Assembly: GCA_963575745.1 (NCBI GenBank)
Contig: CAUYUJ010000178.1
Span: 82,501 to 117,187 of the forward strand
From: Prorocentrum cordatum
Lineage: Eukaryota; Sar; Dinophyceae; Prorocentrales; Prorocentraceae
DNA: 34,687 bases
Direction of reading: 5' to 3'
The notes beneath the pieces were generated by a model that made no database searches, was not told where the DNA came from, and saw only the letters and a list, made by a program, of their open reading frames with translations. Positions 23,335-32,814 of the stretch are shown here, piece after piece; positions within the stretch are counted from its first letter, which is position 1; each line of letters begins with the position of its first letter. The translations under genes and the position numbers were made by a program.

Positions 23335-23680
23335 GGGCGCTGAGTTTGCATTTCGGGGGTCGGGTTCCTGGAGCAGGAGACTGGGCGTGTGAGTCGGTCT
23401 GGCGGCGATGTCGTCGCCGTCGCCGTCGCCACCCCGTCGCCGCCTCGTCACCGCCCGTCGTCTGGGCTTGGTGGTCGGTCTGGCGGCTATGTCGTCGCCC
23501 TCGCCTCCACGTCGCCGACGCGTCGCCGCTCGTCGTCGGGGTTTGGGGGCCGGTTTGGCGGCTACGTTGTCGCCGTCGCCGCCCCGTCGCCGCTTCGTCG
23601 CCGCCCGTCGTCTGGCCCTGGGAGGCGGTCTGGCAGCTATGTTGTCGCCATCGCCGCCACGTCGTTGCCACGTAGATTGT
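23335..23680 (-). repeat. 75-bp minisatellite with tail, minus-oriented copy
   Basis: Four units at 75-81 bp spacing marked by GGTCTGGCGGC (23396, 23477, 23552, 23627). Spacings are multiples of three, and on the minus strand the units read as a 25-residue basic repeat (KPRRRAATRRRRGG). The tail (23335-23390) matches those of the plus-oriented copies at about 32035-32215 and 33035-33225. Probably satellite rather than protein. Confidence 0.75.
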
Positions 23681-24115
23681 ACCGCATAGATTGCGCACCA
23701 CAAATGTCGCCCACATTGGTTGCACCACATAGACTGCATCACCTAGATGGCACAACATTGATTGCACAACATAGATTGCATAACATAGATCGCTCCACAT
23801 AGACTGCACGGTATGTACACATCGAATGCACAGCATAGATCCCACAACATAAATTGCATCACATAGGTTACAAAGCACATATTTCACACAAAGATTGCAC
23901 CACATAAGCTGCAATACATAGATTACCCAACATACATTGCACGAAATACACTGTACAGCACAGCTTCATTACATGGATGGCACCACTTAGATTGCACCAC
24001 ATACCTTGCACCCTCTAGATTGTACACCATCGATTGCACAACCTAGACTGCGCCACATCGATTGCACCACCACTTTGATTCCGCCACCTAGGCTGCATCA
24101 CACAGATTGCCAGAG
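23681..24115 (+). repeat. ladder of ATAGATTGCACAACAT units
   Basis: About 25 irregular repeats of a 16-18 bp word (CATAGATTGCACCACATA and variants). Minus-strand translation gives Cys-rich MWCNLC-like peptides that are artefacts of the repeat. Confidence 0.9.
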
Positions 24116-24407
24116 TGAGGGGGCCGAACGGTCATTCACTGTCCATGGGTGCGTGGCTGAAGTGGGGTTCCGCGGTGCGGATTGTTGTTGCGTTGTTTAT
24201 TGGTGTTGGCGTCACCCCACTCGCGACAGGGCCCGCGAGCCCCCCGCGAATCCCATCCCTGCAGGTCAGATTTTTCAAAAACCTGCCAGGGCTCAAAACT
24301 TGAAGGATTTCTGCAGCCACGTCGACCCCACCGGCGGTGTTCGATACCCCAGCGTCGCTTGGATCCGTAGGGGTAGGGTCGCAGGTTCGGGTTGAGCACG
24401 AACAAGA
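24116..24407. other. no gene assigned
   Basis: Unique sequence with short open frames on both strands, including a hydrophobic stretch (GSAVRIVVALFIGVGVTPLA) near 24170-24230. No family or splice context. Confidence 0.3.
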
Positions 24408-24587
24408 CTGATGGGCCTGTTTTCCACCACCACCACCACAAGTTGGAGGGGGGAAGGAGGTGGAGGACGAGGACGAGGAGGAAGAAGAGGAGGAGGAGGA
24501 GGAGGTGGAGGAGGAGGAGGAGGAGGAGGAGGACCCCTCCCCCTCCAATTTCTGGTGGTGGTGGTGGTGGAAAACCAGCCTATCAAA
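24408..24587. mobile_element. MITE-like element enclosing a GGA microsatellite
   Basis: Inverted ends of about 40 bases: CTGATGGGCCTGTTTTCCAC plus a CCA run and TTGGAGGGG at left, mirrored at right as CCCCTCCAATT, GGTGGTGG and AAAACCAGCCTATCA. The centre is GGA/GAG repeats. It shows that at least some GGA tracts sit inside an inverted-repeat element. Confidence 0.75.
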
Positions 24588-24639
24588 GGCCCTAGGTAGT
24601 CACAGCTGGCCTCAACAAGCCCCCCGAGTAGACGAGGGC

Positions 24640-24890
24640 GGTCTCGGCACCCTGGCACCGCCTCTGGCGGCGCCCCCGGGGCGCTCCGCGACCCCACCCG
24701 CGACCCATCCCGCGACCCACCCGCGACCCGCCCGCAGACACCCGCGACCCACCCCGCGACCACATAGATTCAACAACACAGATTGCACAACCTAGAATAC
24801 ATAACCTACCTTGCACAACATGCATTGTACAGCATAGACCGCACAACAAAGATTGCACCACATAGATTGCACAACCACCCAGGCCCCACC
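24640..24890 (+). repeat. CCCGCGACCCA tandem repeat and ladder segment
   Basis: 24690-24760 repeats CCCGCGACCCAC with variants. 24765-24890 is a further ladder segment (ATAGATTGCACAAC type) leading into R1 copy B. Confidence 0.8.
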
Positions 24891-24939
24891 ACATACATTT
24901 GCCTTTTCTAAACAAGACTTGGGATCTCCCCCCCTCACG

Positions 24940-25285
24940 CGCACCCCGAAATCTGTCAAAAACCGAAGGTGTCGCAAGGATGTCACAAGCGAGTGCCCCG
25001 AAAAAATGTACAGAATAATGGTTTGGCAGCATGATTTGTCCAAACAAAAAGTCTGCGCGCTTTGACGAATTCGTAAGAATACAATTGGTTTCTCAACGTG
25101 TTCATCGAATGCGGCCAAGCGGTCCTCTCGCGCGCGCGTGTCGGCATCACTCGAACGCTCTTACAATGCGGGCCATTCGCTCGCGTCGGCCGCGCACACA
25201 TGTCGAGATCCCTCCAATACTTGTATCGCCGACGCGTGGACATCATCATCATCATCATCCTCATCCTCATCCTCATCATCATCAG

Positions 25286-25340
<55 letters not shown>

Positions 25341-25760
25341 GGCGTGACCAGCATCGGCGCCGTCATTGGCCTGGCCGTCGTCATCGCCATCGTCGCCACC
25401 AGCATCGCTACGATCATCACCGTATCCGCCGTTGTCGACGTCGCCATGCTACCGCGCCCAGTCGAGTCACCGACTCGCACTGACGTGCCTGCGCGTCAGC
25501 GCGGCCTGCGAAACGCGTTGGGAAGTGACCAGGGGTAAGCGCCGCCGCGGTTGCGTCGGTCGCGCCAGACTAGCCGGCCGCTCTGCGCGCGAGCTTGCGC
25601 ACGCTAGCGCGGCTGCGGCGATGTGCCAGCCAGCGCCAAGCAGCCATCGAAGTCGCCGCCGCATGGGCTTATGCAAACCACGTTGCAGCTGGGTGGGTGG
25701 GATGTTTGCACGAGCATGGGAGATGGTCGCGCGCGGAGCACGGTCGTTGATTCTCCTCTC
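24940..25760 (+). repeat. R1 dispersed repeat, copy B
   Basis: Same landmarks as copy A (ATCGGCGCCGTCATTGG, GTTGTCGACGTCGCCATG, CTAGCGCGGCTGCGGCGATG, CGCCGCATGGGCTTATGC), with an inserted ATC microsatellite at 25240-25340. It is followed directly by copy C in tandem. Confidence 0.75.
25240..25340 (+). repeat. ATC microsatellite
   Basis: About 30 ATC/CTC units expanded within R1 copy B where copies A and C have unique sequence. Confidence 0.95.
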
Positions 25761-25804
25761 TAGAAGAATAATGGGACCTAGCATTCCCTATAATTAACCG
25801 TGCC

Positions 25805-26132
25805 CGTTTTTCGGATTGCAATGTATCTATGATTCTGCCCCATCACCCATCCTAAACATAACCTCAGGCCATCCCAGGCAGGCCAGTATCGACCCCTTTT
25901 CCCTCATCCTTTGTAACATAGTATGCGCGCACATTCGATTATCAAACATCATCCCTGTGCAAGAATAGCTTGCCAGAAACGGGACAAAGTGCACACGCGC
26001 GCGTCGTCGCGCGTGCATGCCAAAATCCGACGAAAAACTTCAATGGTTCTGCCAGGTTTTCAAAATTGAGTCTTAAAAATTCATAATATATTTATCCTAC
26101 TTTTTTCTATATATATATATATATGTATATAT

Positions 26133-26218
<86 letters not shown>

Positions 26219-27085
26219 TTCGCAACAAGAAGTTTCAAATCAAGCTTGCGCCCGGGCTCTTGCAAATTCTGTAGAATTCCAATAAGTCTGCACCGTTTTC
26301 AAACACGCTACCAAACGGGCCTCTCGCGCGCGCGTGGCGCAATCGTTCGAACGCCCCTGCGCGCGTGCTGTCGCAAGAATTTCTTACAAGAGAAAGACGA
26401 AGTGCACACGAGCGCGTCGTCGCGCGCGCACGCCGAAATCCTTCAACCACATTCGCGGTTGTCAGGATGTCAGAATCCACTGTCCCGAAAACATATAAAA
26501 CAAATGGTTTTGCAACGCCAGTTTCTTCTTCCATGCATATAGATGTATACATTTTAAGGAAATCAGCTTTTCAACATGCTCAAAGAAATTCTGCCAATCG
26601 GGCTTTTCGCCACGCATACCGAAATCATTCGGACGCCCTTGCGCGCGCGGCTCGCGCGCCGGCCGCGCGCGCATGTCGAACTCTTTCCAAAATTTCCATC
26701 ACCGACGCGAGGACGCCGTCATCGTTGCCGACGTGATCAGCATCGGCGCCGTCACTGGTTTTGCCGTCGTCGTTGCCATTATCGTCATCAGCACCGTTCG
26801 CTACTATCATCATCGTCGTGTCTACCGTTGTCGACGTTGCCATGATATCATGCCGTACGGAAGTGCCCGCTGGGAAGACGGTCGACGCCACCACGGCCAC
26901 GTCGGTCGCGCCAAACTAGCTGGCCGCTGCGCGCGCGAGCATGCGCGGGCTAGCGCGGCCGCAGAGATGCATCAGCCAATACCAAACACTCATCGCAATC
27001 GCTGCCGCATGGGCGTATGTTAACCAAGCTGCGAGTGGGTGGGTGGCAAGACTGCGCGAGCAGTGGAATTGACGACTCCAAGTTC
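25805..27085 (+). repeat. R1 dispersed repeat, copy C
   Basis: Aligns with copy A over its whole length, from TTGCAATGTATCTATGATTC and CCATCACCCATCC at left to GGCAAGACTGCGCGAGCAGT at right. Contains a TA microsatellite and a 77-base poly-A not present in copy A. Confidence 0.75.
26137..26213 (+). repeat. 77-base poly-A run
   Basis: Uninterrupted A's following TATATATAAGT, at a place where copy A has only a short A-rich sequence before GGTTTCGCAAC. Confidence 0.95.
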
Positions 27086-27480
27086 GACAGGGCGAAGTTG
27101 CACCACTTAGATTGCAGAACACAGCATGCACAACATCGATTGCTTGAGACACATTGTTTGGGGTCCAGGCGGGCTAACATATGGCATACCGTGTTATACA
27201 TATGTACATATATCATTGGATAGCGCTGGCACTCCATATCTACAATGTCTTGCGATCCGCCCCCGATCAAGGCAGGCGCCCTTCACAATGAGGAAGCTTT
27301 CGGACGGCACCATTACAATATACGGAAAGCCGCCGTGGCCCTTGTAGAGCACTCTAGAGCGTCGTTGCGGGAGCGTCGTGGGCCCTTTTTAGAAATAAGA
27401 TATACAGATCGACATATATATATATATATATACACAAAAAAACTTGCTGTACGAGGGATATATCTCTATATATAGGTGTG
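27086..27480. other. ladder remnant and AT-rich sequence, no gene
   Basis: 27090-27150 has a few ladder units (TTGCACCACTTAGATTGCAG). The rest is mixed with TA microsatellites near 27415-27432 and 27460-27474. Confidence 0.5.
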
Positions 27481-27611
27481 TTCTGGTCTAGCAAGTGCAG
27501 TGTTGGATCCGATATCGCGCGGGCGACGCTGCTTCCCGTGGCCACCCGTGGCCTCCAGCTGCCGTCCCTGTCGCTATCCCCCGATCCCTGCCCTGACCCC
27601 TACCCTTCCAG

Positions 27612-27638
27612 TGGAGACCCATGCCGAGGACGAGGACG

Positions 27639-27671
<33 letters not shown>

Positions 27672-27729
27672 GGACGACGACGACGGGCTCCCCGAATGAA
27701 CCCGCCCCCACTGTCCTTCGCCTTTCAGG
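27612..27729 (+). CDS. candidate acidic exon, unrecognised
   Basis: Behind the acceptor CCCTTCCAG, the frame reads ETHAEDEDGEDEDEDEDEDG then SPNEPAPTVLRLS, and an E4 element follows immediately. The acidic run comes from GAGGAC repeats, so coding is uncertain. Confidence 0.25.
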
Positions 27730-27730
27730 G

Positions 27731-27909
27731 TGCAGTGGGGGCCCATGCCAAGAAACACCCAGCTTGCCTCCAGGGTGTCCTGGGCTTCTTGGGTTCTGGC
27801 GGCTTCGCGATGGAAGGCGCGACGCTCCCGCACCAAAGATCAGTGGACGTCCTGGGGTCTCAGGGTTGGGTTTCCTGTGCAAGGGTTCTTGTGGTCGAGC
27901 TCCTACTGT
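27731..27909 (+). mobile_element. E4 element, copy 2
   Basis: GCAGTGGGGGCCCATGCCAA, GCCTCCAGGGTGTCCTGGGC, GACGCTCCCGCACCAAAGAT, CAGGGTTGGGTTTCCTG and the end GGGTTCTTGTGGTCGAGCTC, CTACTGT. A solo right-end fragment (GTGGTCGAGCTCCTACTGTC) recurs at 28039-28058. Confidence 0.75.
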
Positions 27910-28195
27910 CGATCCCTATCCATATTTGCCTAGCCCTATGTCCCTGCCCGTCGATCTGGGGTAGGGATATATGGCCAGGCATACAGGGATATATGCCCAG
28001 CCCCATATCCATATATGCCCAGCCATATATCCCTCGTGGTCGAGCTCCTACTGTCGATCCCTATATGCCGATCCACCCATCGTGGCCCCCCATTGTGACC
28101 GCTATGGGGGCCCCCCATCGTGACTGCGCGAAGCGCTGAGGACATCCTGCCGCAGGGGCGTCGGTTTCTCCGTCCCGGCTGCTTTTCTCTCACCT
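27910..28195. other. no gene; CATATATCCCAGCC-type repeats
   Basis: Short words (ATATATGCCCAGCC, CCCCATATCC) repeat irregularly at 27960-28030, followed by a CCCCCCATCGTGAC / CCCCCCATTGTGAC pair at 28085-28125. Confidence 0.5.
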
Positions 28196-28310
28196 CTCCT
28201 GAACCTCCTCCTCCTCCTCCTTAACCTCCTCCTCCTCCTCCTTAACCTCCTCCTCCTCCTCCTGCTCCTTAACCTCCTCCTCCTCCTCCTCCTCCTCATC
28301 CTCCTCTGGG
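28196..28310 (+). repeat. TCC tract with TTAACC spacers
   Basis: Units of TTAACC plus five to six TCC repeats in tandem, period about 24-30 bp. Confidence 0.9.
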
Positions 28311-28319
28311 GGCCGATCT

Positions 28320-28571
28320 CTGCCCCCGCGGCCTCGAAAGATCCCCCGGGGCGAACATGTGCCCCAGGGGAGAGAGTCTTGCCGCAGCTCCGGGGCCGCG
28401 GCTCATGCTTCGAGACGCCGGTCTCTTCTTTAAGCATCGAGACGGTCGCCTCAGACGATACCGCCTCTGCCCGTTTCACGCGTTGATGATCGAGGGGCCT
28501 GAGCAAAGCGTACGCGCGTATAGCCGTGCGTTCTCTTTGGTTCCGTGTGCAGGCTTGCCACGGTGGTGACC
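28320..28571 (+). CDS. candidate exon, weak PH-domain resemblance
   Basis: Behind the TCC tract, a non-repetitive frame reads GPRLMLRDAGLFFKHRDGRL then RRYRLCPFHALMIEGPE, resembling the early strands of a pleckstrin-homology domain (G-x-L-x-x-x-x-x-x-G-x-x-K/R-R-Y-x-x-L/F-x). It ends at a stop at 28569-28571, or at an earlier donor. The minus strand is also open through here (28102-28776), so this is tentative. Confidence 0.28.
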
Positions 28572-29318
28572 CAGGGCGTCCGAAAGAATGAACATTAGCT
28601 TTTGGAAGTCCACGTAGATTTCTTGGATCGGAGCTGGACCCCCCTGACGGCGCCTCCGGCGCCGCAGGAGGAGGGAGAGGAGGAGGTCTCGGGATGATTC
28701 TGACATAAGTTGACAGGGTGATCGGAGCATGCGCAGCAGGGTGAAACTCGCACTTCTTCCTGTCGAATGGTTTCACCGTTTTCGGGGAACCGCGCGCGTG
28801 TCCTGGGCGCTCTGCTGTCCGAGCTGTGCAACGAGAAGAAGGAGCTTCTCACCCCTGCTGCCACGATGCGACGCTTTGTTTTCTCGCCCGCGGCGGCGGC
28901 CCCCCTCATCAGCGGGACCGAGCTGACGATGGCACGGCAGCGGCGATAGACCTTCTGTTGTGCGATCCACCTCTTCTAGCACCTACAAACAAGTCAAGCA
29001 TGAGCGCGTCCCCTTTGCAGTCCTGGACACGCCGTCGGGGCATCCTCTTCCCGATCGCAGGGAGGGAGCCCGGCTTCTGCCTCTCGACGGAGCTGGCGTG
29101 TGCGATCCACTTGTTGTGAAGAGTACAGAGTCGCTGATGGCAGCGCCAGCGGTGCACTCCGCCGCCGTGTCAGGGATTACAGTGGCTCCGGTGGCGCGCT
29201 CAGCAGCTGCTTGCGGGAGCCCAGCGGTGCTGTTCGTGCCGCGGCGCTGCGCGGCGTGACCAACGCTTGCGACACCGGTGAAGGCCGCTCTGGGAGAGGG
29301 CGCGAGCTCCCTGGCCTC
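28572..29318 (+). CDS. two candidate exon fragments, unrecognised
   Basis: 28767-28949 reads RARVLGALLSELCNEKKELL and stops TAG-side at 28949. 29029-29120, behind acceptor CCCCTTTGCAG, reads VLDTPSGHPLPDRREGARLL. The words TGTGCGATCCACCT (28959) and TGTGCGATCCACTT (29099) suggest local duplication. The strand is not certain. Confidence 0.25.
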
Positions 29319-29435
29319 AAGTCGGGCCTGTCCCTCTACATCTGGGGACTATTTTTTGTTTTTACCATTCTTGAACCTTTTTTGCATCTTTAACGTTTCG
29401 TCCAAAGTCCGCCTGTAGGGGGACAGGCCCGACTT
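29319..29435. mobile_element. 117-bp MITE-like element
   Basis: AAGTCGGGCCTGTCCCTCTA plus CA at 29319-29340 is inverted as TG plus TAGGGGGACAGGCCCGACTT at 29414-29435, with one mismatch. The interior is T-rich (CTATTTTTTGTTTTTACC). A half copy lies at 15370-15407. Confidence 0.85.
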
Positions 29436-29640
29436 AACCCCAGCCTGGAACGCCAACGAAAGGAAGAGCAAGACGACAGGAACAGGAAGAGGAGTAGGAA
29501 GGGGAGGAACATACAAGCAACCATGAGTAGGAGGGGGAGGGGGTCCTCCTCCTACCATGAGTAGGAGGGGAGGACCCAGGAAGACGACATCAACAGGAAG
29601 AGGACCCGCTTGGACTTAACCAGCAAGACGACAGGAAAAT
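29436..29640. repeat. purine-rich local repeats, no gene
   Basis: AGCAAGACGACAGGAA occurs twice (29468, 29622) with a variant near 29578. ATGAGTAGGAGGGG occurs twice (29523, 29557). Confidence 0.6.
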
Positions 29641-30236
29641 TGCCGATGGAGTTCGTGCAATCGCTGGGCTTCGAGCTCGCAGCAAGGACACGACAGGTCG
29701 GCTGGCTCAATCGGCGAAGCGGTTGCGGTGCCCACTACGCCTGGAGGACTGCATCCTCCTCCTCCTCCCTCCCTCTCCTCCTCCTCCTCCTCCTCCTCCT
29801 CTCCTCCTCCTCCTCCTCCTCCCCCTCTCTTTCCTCCTCCTTCTCCTCCTCCTGCTCCCCCTCCTCCTCCTCCTCCTCCTCCTCCTCCTCCTCCTCCTCC
29901 TCCTCCTTCTCCTCCTCTGCACTGCTCCGAGCGGCATGCCATCGAGCAGCGCGCCCGGTTGCCGCAGGACACGTAGCAATACGGACACTGATCGGTGAGG
30001 ATAATCGGAAACTGGAACATCTACATTACCAGTGGCGGGCTGTTGTTCAATCCCAGGGCTTTTTTGAGGGTCGGGGACGACGTCGGGGTGGTGTGGTGTA
30101 TTTTTTCCCCGTTTCCCCGGGGAAACATCGAAAAATGTATACAACAGGATGCAGTATACACCAGAATCCGTTTTCCTGTGCGAATCTCAGTGCGGGACCG
30201 GAAAAAAGCATCGGTGTAGAAAGTTCAGTTCCTTAG
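29641..30236 (+). CDS. candidate coding segment around a TCC tract
   Basis: 29641-29755 reads LPMEFVQSLGFELAARTRQV and GWLNRRSGCGAHYAWRT. A TCC tract follows (29755-29925), and beyond it one frame reads HVAIRTLIGEDNRKLEHLHY and QWRAVVQSQGFFEGRG to a stop at 30234-30236. The TCC tract is more likely an intron with acceptor than a poly-Ser linker. No family recognised; the minus strand is also open near 29900-30020. Confidence 0.3.
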
Positions 30237-30443
30237 ATGAGTTGTTGGACCAGCTGTTGTTCGTGGTGTACGTGGCGTGTGTGCAGCCCCCAGATGTCTG
30301 ACGATCCCAGCTGCCCTGACACGCCCGTGCTGAGACACAGCGCGCACCCTGGTCCAGACATCCGTGTGAGCCCGCTGCGTGTTGGCTCGGCACGTGTCTG
30401 CCCACGCTTGGGCGAACGTATCGCGCCAGACCTACAATACGTT
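30237..30443. other. no gene assigned
   Basis: Contains isolated E1-terminus-like words (CCCAGATGTCTGACGATCCC near 30290; GTCCAGACATCCGTG near 30353) but no E1 core, so possibly decayed ends. Confidence 0.3.
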
Positions 30444-30629
30444 CCCGGACATCCGACGTGTCGATTTTTTTTTCGCGACACGGGTCCCCGACCTCCCGAC
30501 CGCTTCCCCGGACCCGGTGTTTTCCACCCCGATCCGTTTTTGACGGTCCCGAGGCCCGGCGAGGGCCCCGAGAGGCCCAGAAGCGCGCAGAGCTCGCGCC
30601 TCGATGGTGTCGAGACTCCCGATGTCGGG
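30444..30629 (-). mobile_element. E1 element
   Basis: Reverse orientation. In plus it reads CCCGGACATCCGACGTGTCG ... CGAGGCCCGGCGAGGGCCCC ... GTCGAGACTCCCGATGTCGG. Termini carry CGG in place of CAG. Confidence 0.8.
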
Positions 30630-30753
30630 GTTGTCAGTCTGCGCGTGGAGCTCCGTGTCGGCACGCCCCGCGCTGCGCAACGGGGCAGCTGAGCTGACGG
30701 TGTGATTTTTAGCCAAGCCCAGCACTGTTCCTCGGTCTCGCTCGGCCCTTGGG

Positions 30754-30917
30754 TCAGGAGGAGGAAAAAAAACACACAGACACAAGGAATCGTCGACTCC
30801 TGGGAAAATATGGGAAAATATGGGAAGTGGGGGGGAAGACAAAAACCCAGTAAACGTTGGAAAATATGGGGAATCCCGTTATCTGTGTGTATTTATTTGT
30901 GTGTTTGTGGGCCCCTT
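30754..30917 (+). mobile_element. E3 dispersed repeat, copy 4
   Basis: TCAGGAGGAGGAAAAAAAAC, CGTCGACTCCTGGG, two GAAAATATGG units, GGGGGGGAAGACAAAAACCC, TGTGTGTATTTATTTGTGTG and GGGCCCC. Confidence 0.75.
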
Positions 30918-31034
30918 CATATGGGCCCGTTGTCGGGCCCCGCAACGCTCAGAAAAATCACCGGGCGCGTCCCACTGCTCGCCGGGTGCCTGCTCGCAGA
31001 CGCTCGAACCAAAAAGTGCTTCTTCCGTGTAACG

Positions 31035-31213
31035 TACAGTGGGGGGCCATGCCAAGAGACACCCTGCTTGCCTCCAGGGTGCCCTGGGTTTCTCGGGCTT
31101 CGATGGTTTTGCTGTGGAAAGCGTGACGTTCCCGCACCAAAAGTCAATGGACGCCCTGGGGTCGCAGGGTTGGGTTTCTTGTGGAAGGGTTCTTGTGGTC
31201 GGGCCTCTACTGT
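31035..31213 (+). mobile_element. E4 element, copy 3
   Basis: ACAGTGGGGGGCCATGCCAA ... GTGACGTTCCCGCACCAAAA ... CAGGGTTGGGTTTCTTGTGG ... GGTCGGGCCTCTACTGT. Collinear with 27731-27909. Confidence 0.75.
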
Positions 31214-31304
31214 GTCGTAAATCCCCCGCGGCGGATCCAGGCCACTTGCGAGCAGTTACTCTGCGAGTAATGGAACGCGCTCGTCTGAAACATGGACCCA
31301 AGAC

Positions 31305-31375
31305 GAGACACTACCCCTTGTGGAAGGGGTCGGGCGTTCTGGGGTTGGGAAAAATCAGATCGGCGGATGTCTGGG
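31305..31375 (+). mobile_element. E1 right end, 5'-truncated
   Basis: TGGAAGGGGTCGGGCGTTCT, GGGAAAAATCAGATCGG and CGGATGTCTGGG correspond to the last third of E1. The left two thirds are absent. Confidence 0.65.
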
Positions 31376-31378
31376 TAG

Positions 31379-31559
31379 CAGATCAGCCCGTGGGTATACC
31401 AACATCACCCGCGCGGGGCGCATCAACAGGCAGGGCCGGCACAGCCGCGGGTTGCGCCCACGTCGGCGGCGGGATCGCCACCAGCAGAAGAGCGGCACGT
31501 AGTACAAGAACATCGTTTTATTGAAAATCCCCACGCAGAGTGGTTTGAAAGATGTTAAC
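31379..31559 (+). CDS. candidate terminal exon, unrecognised
   Basis: Directly after the truncated E1 end, a possible acceptor GGGTAG precedes a frame reading AEERHVVQEHRFIENPHAEW and FERC to a stop at 31557-31559. Two other frames are open for a shorter distance. Low support. Confidence 0.22.
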
Positions 31560-31589
31560 CAGCGTGGATCCAAACAAGTGATTTCTTGC

Positions 31590-32215
31590 AACCTACGTGG
31601 TGCAATCAGGGGTGGTGCAATCAAGGTGGCGCAAACCATGTGGCGCAAAACAATGCAATGCAAATCAATGTAAACCAATACATGCAGTACAAAGCAATGA
31701 AACGCAATGCAACGCATTGCGACGCAACGCACAGCAACGCCAAGCAATGCAAAGCAGTGCAAAGCTAGGCAACGCAATGCAACGCAATACAACACAGCGC
31801 AGTGCGATGCAAAGCAACGCAACGCAACGCAATGCAGCGCAAAGCTGAGCAGTGGCAAGCACCTCAAAGCAGCGCCACGCGAGCGCAGCGCGAGCGCAGC
31901 GCAGTGGTGCAGTGCGATCACGATGCAGTGCAAAGCCACGTCACGCAGCGCGCAGCAGTGCAGGGCAGCGCAGGGCAACGCAGCTCGAGGCAAGGCCCGG
32001 CAAGACAGCGCGAAGCAGTGTGCAGAAGCAGAGCACGGCGGCGACGGCAGGCGGCGACGGGCGGCCACGAGCTGGCCAGAGCGACGCCCGGGGCCCGGCG
32101 TGCGGCGGCGACGGAGGGCCGCGGCGAGCGGCAGCGGGCGGCCACGGGCCAGCCGGACCGACACCAGGGGGTCGCTTCCTGCAGGAAGCAAGCAAGAACT
32201 CCGAAGTACAAGCGC
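31590..32215 (+). repeat. GCAATGCAACG ladder plus 75-bp minisatellite and tail
   Basis: 31590-31660 is TGGTGCAATC-type ladder. 31661-32030 is a degenerate CAATGCAACG / CAGCGCAGTG ladder. 32035-32170 has GCGGCGACGGGCGGCCACG units. The tail GAACTCCGAAGTACAAGCGC matches the other two copies of the composite. Confidence 0.75.
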
Positions 32216-32224
32216 AGTTTGGGG

Positions 32225-32785
32225 AACACATGCATGTGCAATATAATCTATCATATAGTATCATATCATATAATATCCATAGAATAGAATAGACTAGAAT
32301 GTACGATAATGTACCATATTGTAGTAATAGAACACAAGATACTATGATATTATATATAATGCGATAACATAATATAATATAATATAATATGGCATCATAT
32401 AACACCATGTACTAGAATGTAACATACGATATCCCAATATAATGGACTATAGCGCAATACAATGTAATAATATAGTATAAAATACTATAACCCTGTATAT
32501 AATATAATATCATATAATATAAGACAAAATAACATAGTATAATATAATATAATCTGCTGTAATATAATATACACACATATACCTATACTGTAATATGACA
32601 TAGTATTATATATCATATTGTATTGTAATATAGTATGATATGATGCACTACACAATATAGTATAATATCATCGAATACCATATAATATTATATACTATAT
32701 TATAATATAGCATGTTAGAATGTAGTATACTATGATATACTATAGTATACTATAACATGATATACATTGATATATCATGTAAAAG
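32225..32785. repeat. AT-rich island of TATAATATA-type repeats
   Basis: About 560 bp with hardly any G or C, built from ATAATATAGTATA, ATCATATAATATC and TACTATAGTATAC words, many self-complementary. No coding capacity. Confidence 0.9.
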
Positions 32786-32814
32786 CAGGGCCCAGTAGCG
32801 CAGTGCGAGTCCAT

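Noticed and set aside
23314-23742. 25-residue repeat protein on the minus strand
   Set aside because: The 75-bp periodicity keeps frame, but it is open in two minus frames, recurs as a satellite module with ladders, and has no start or splice context.
25240-25340. Poly-His/poly-Ser protein encoded by the ATC tract
   Set aside because: The ATC expansion is absent from the other R1 copies and the surrounding frame is not conserved.
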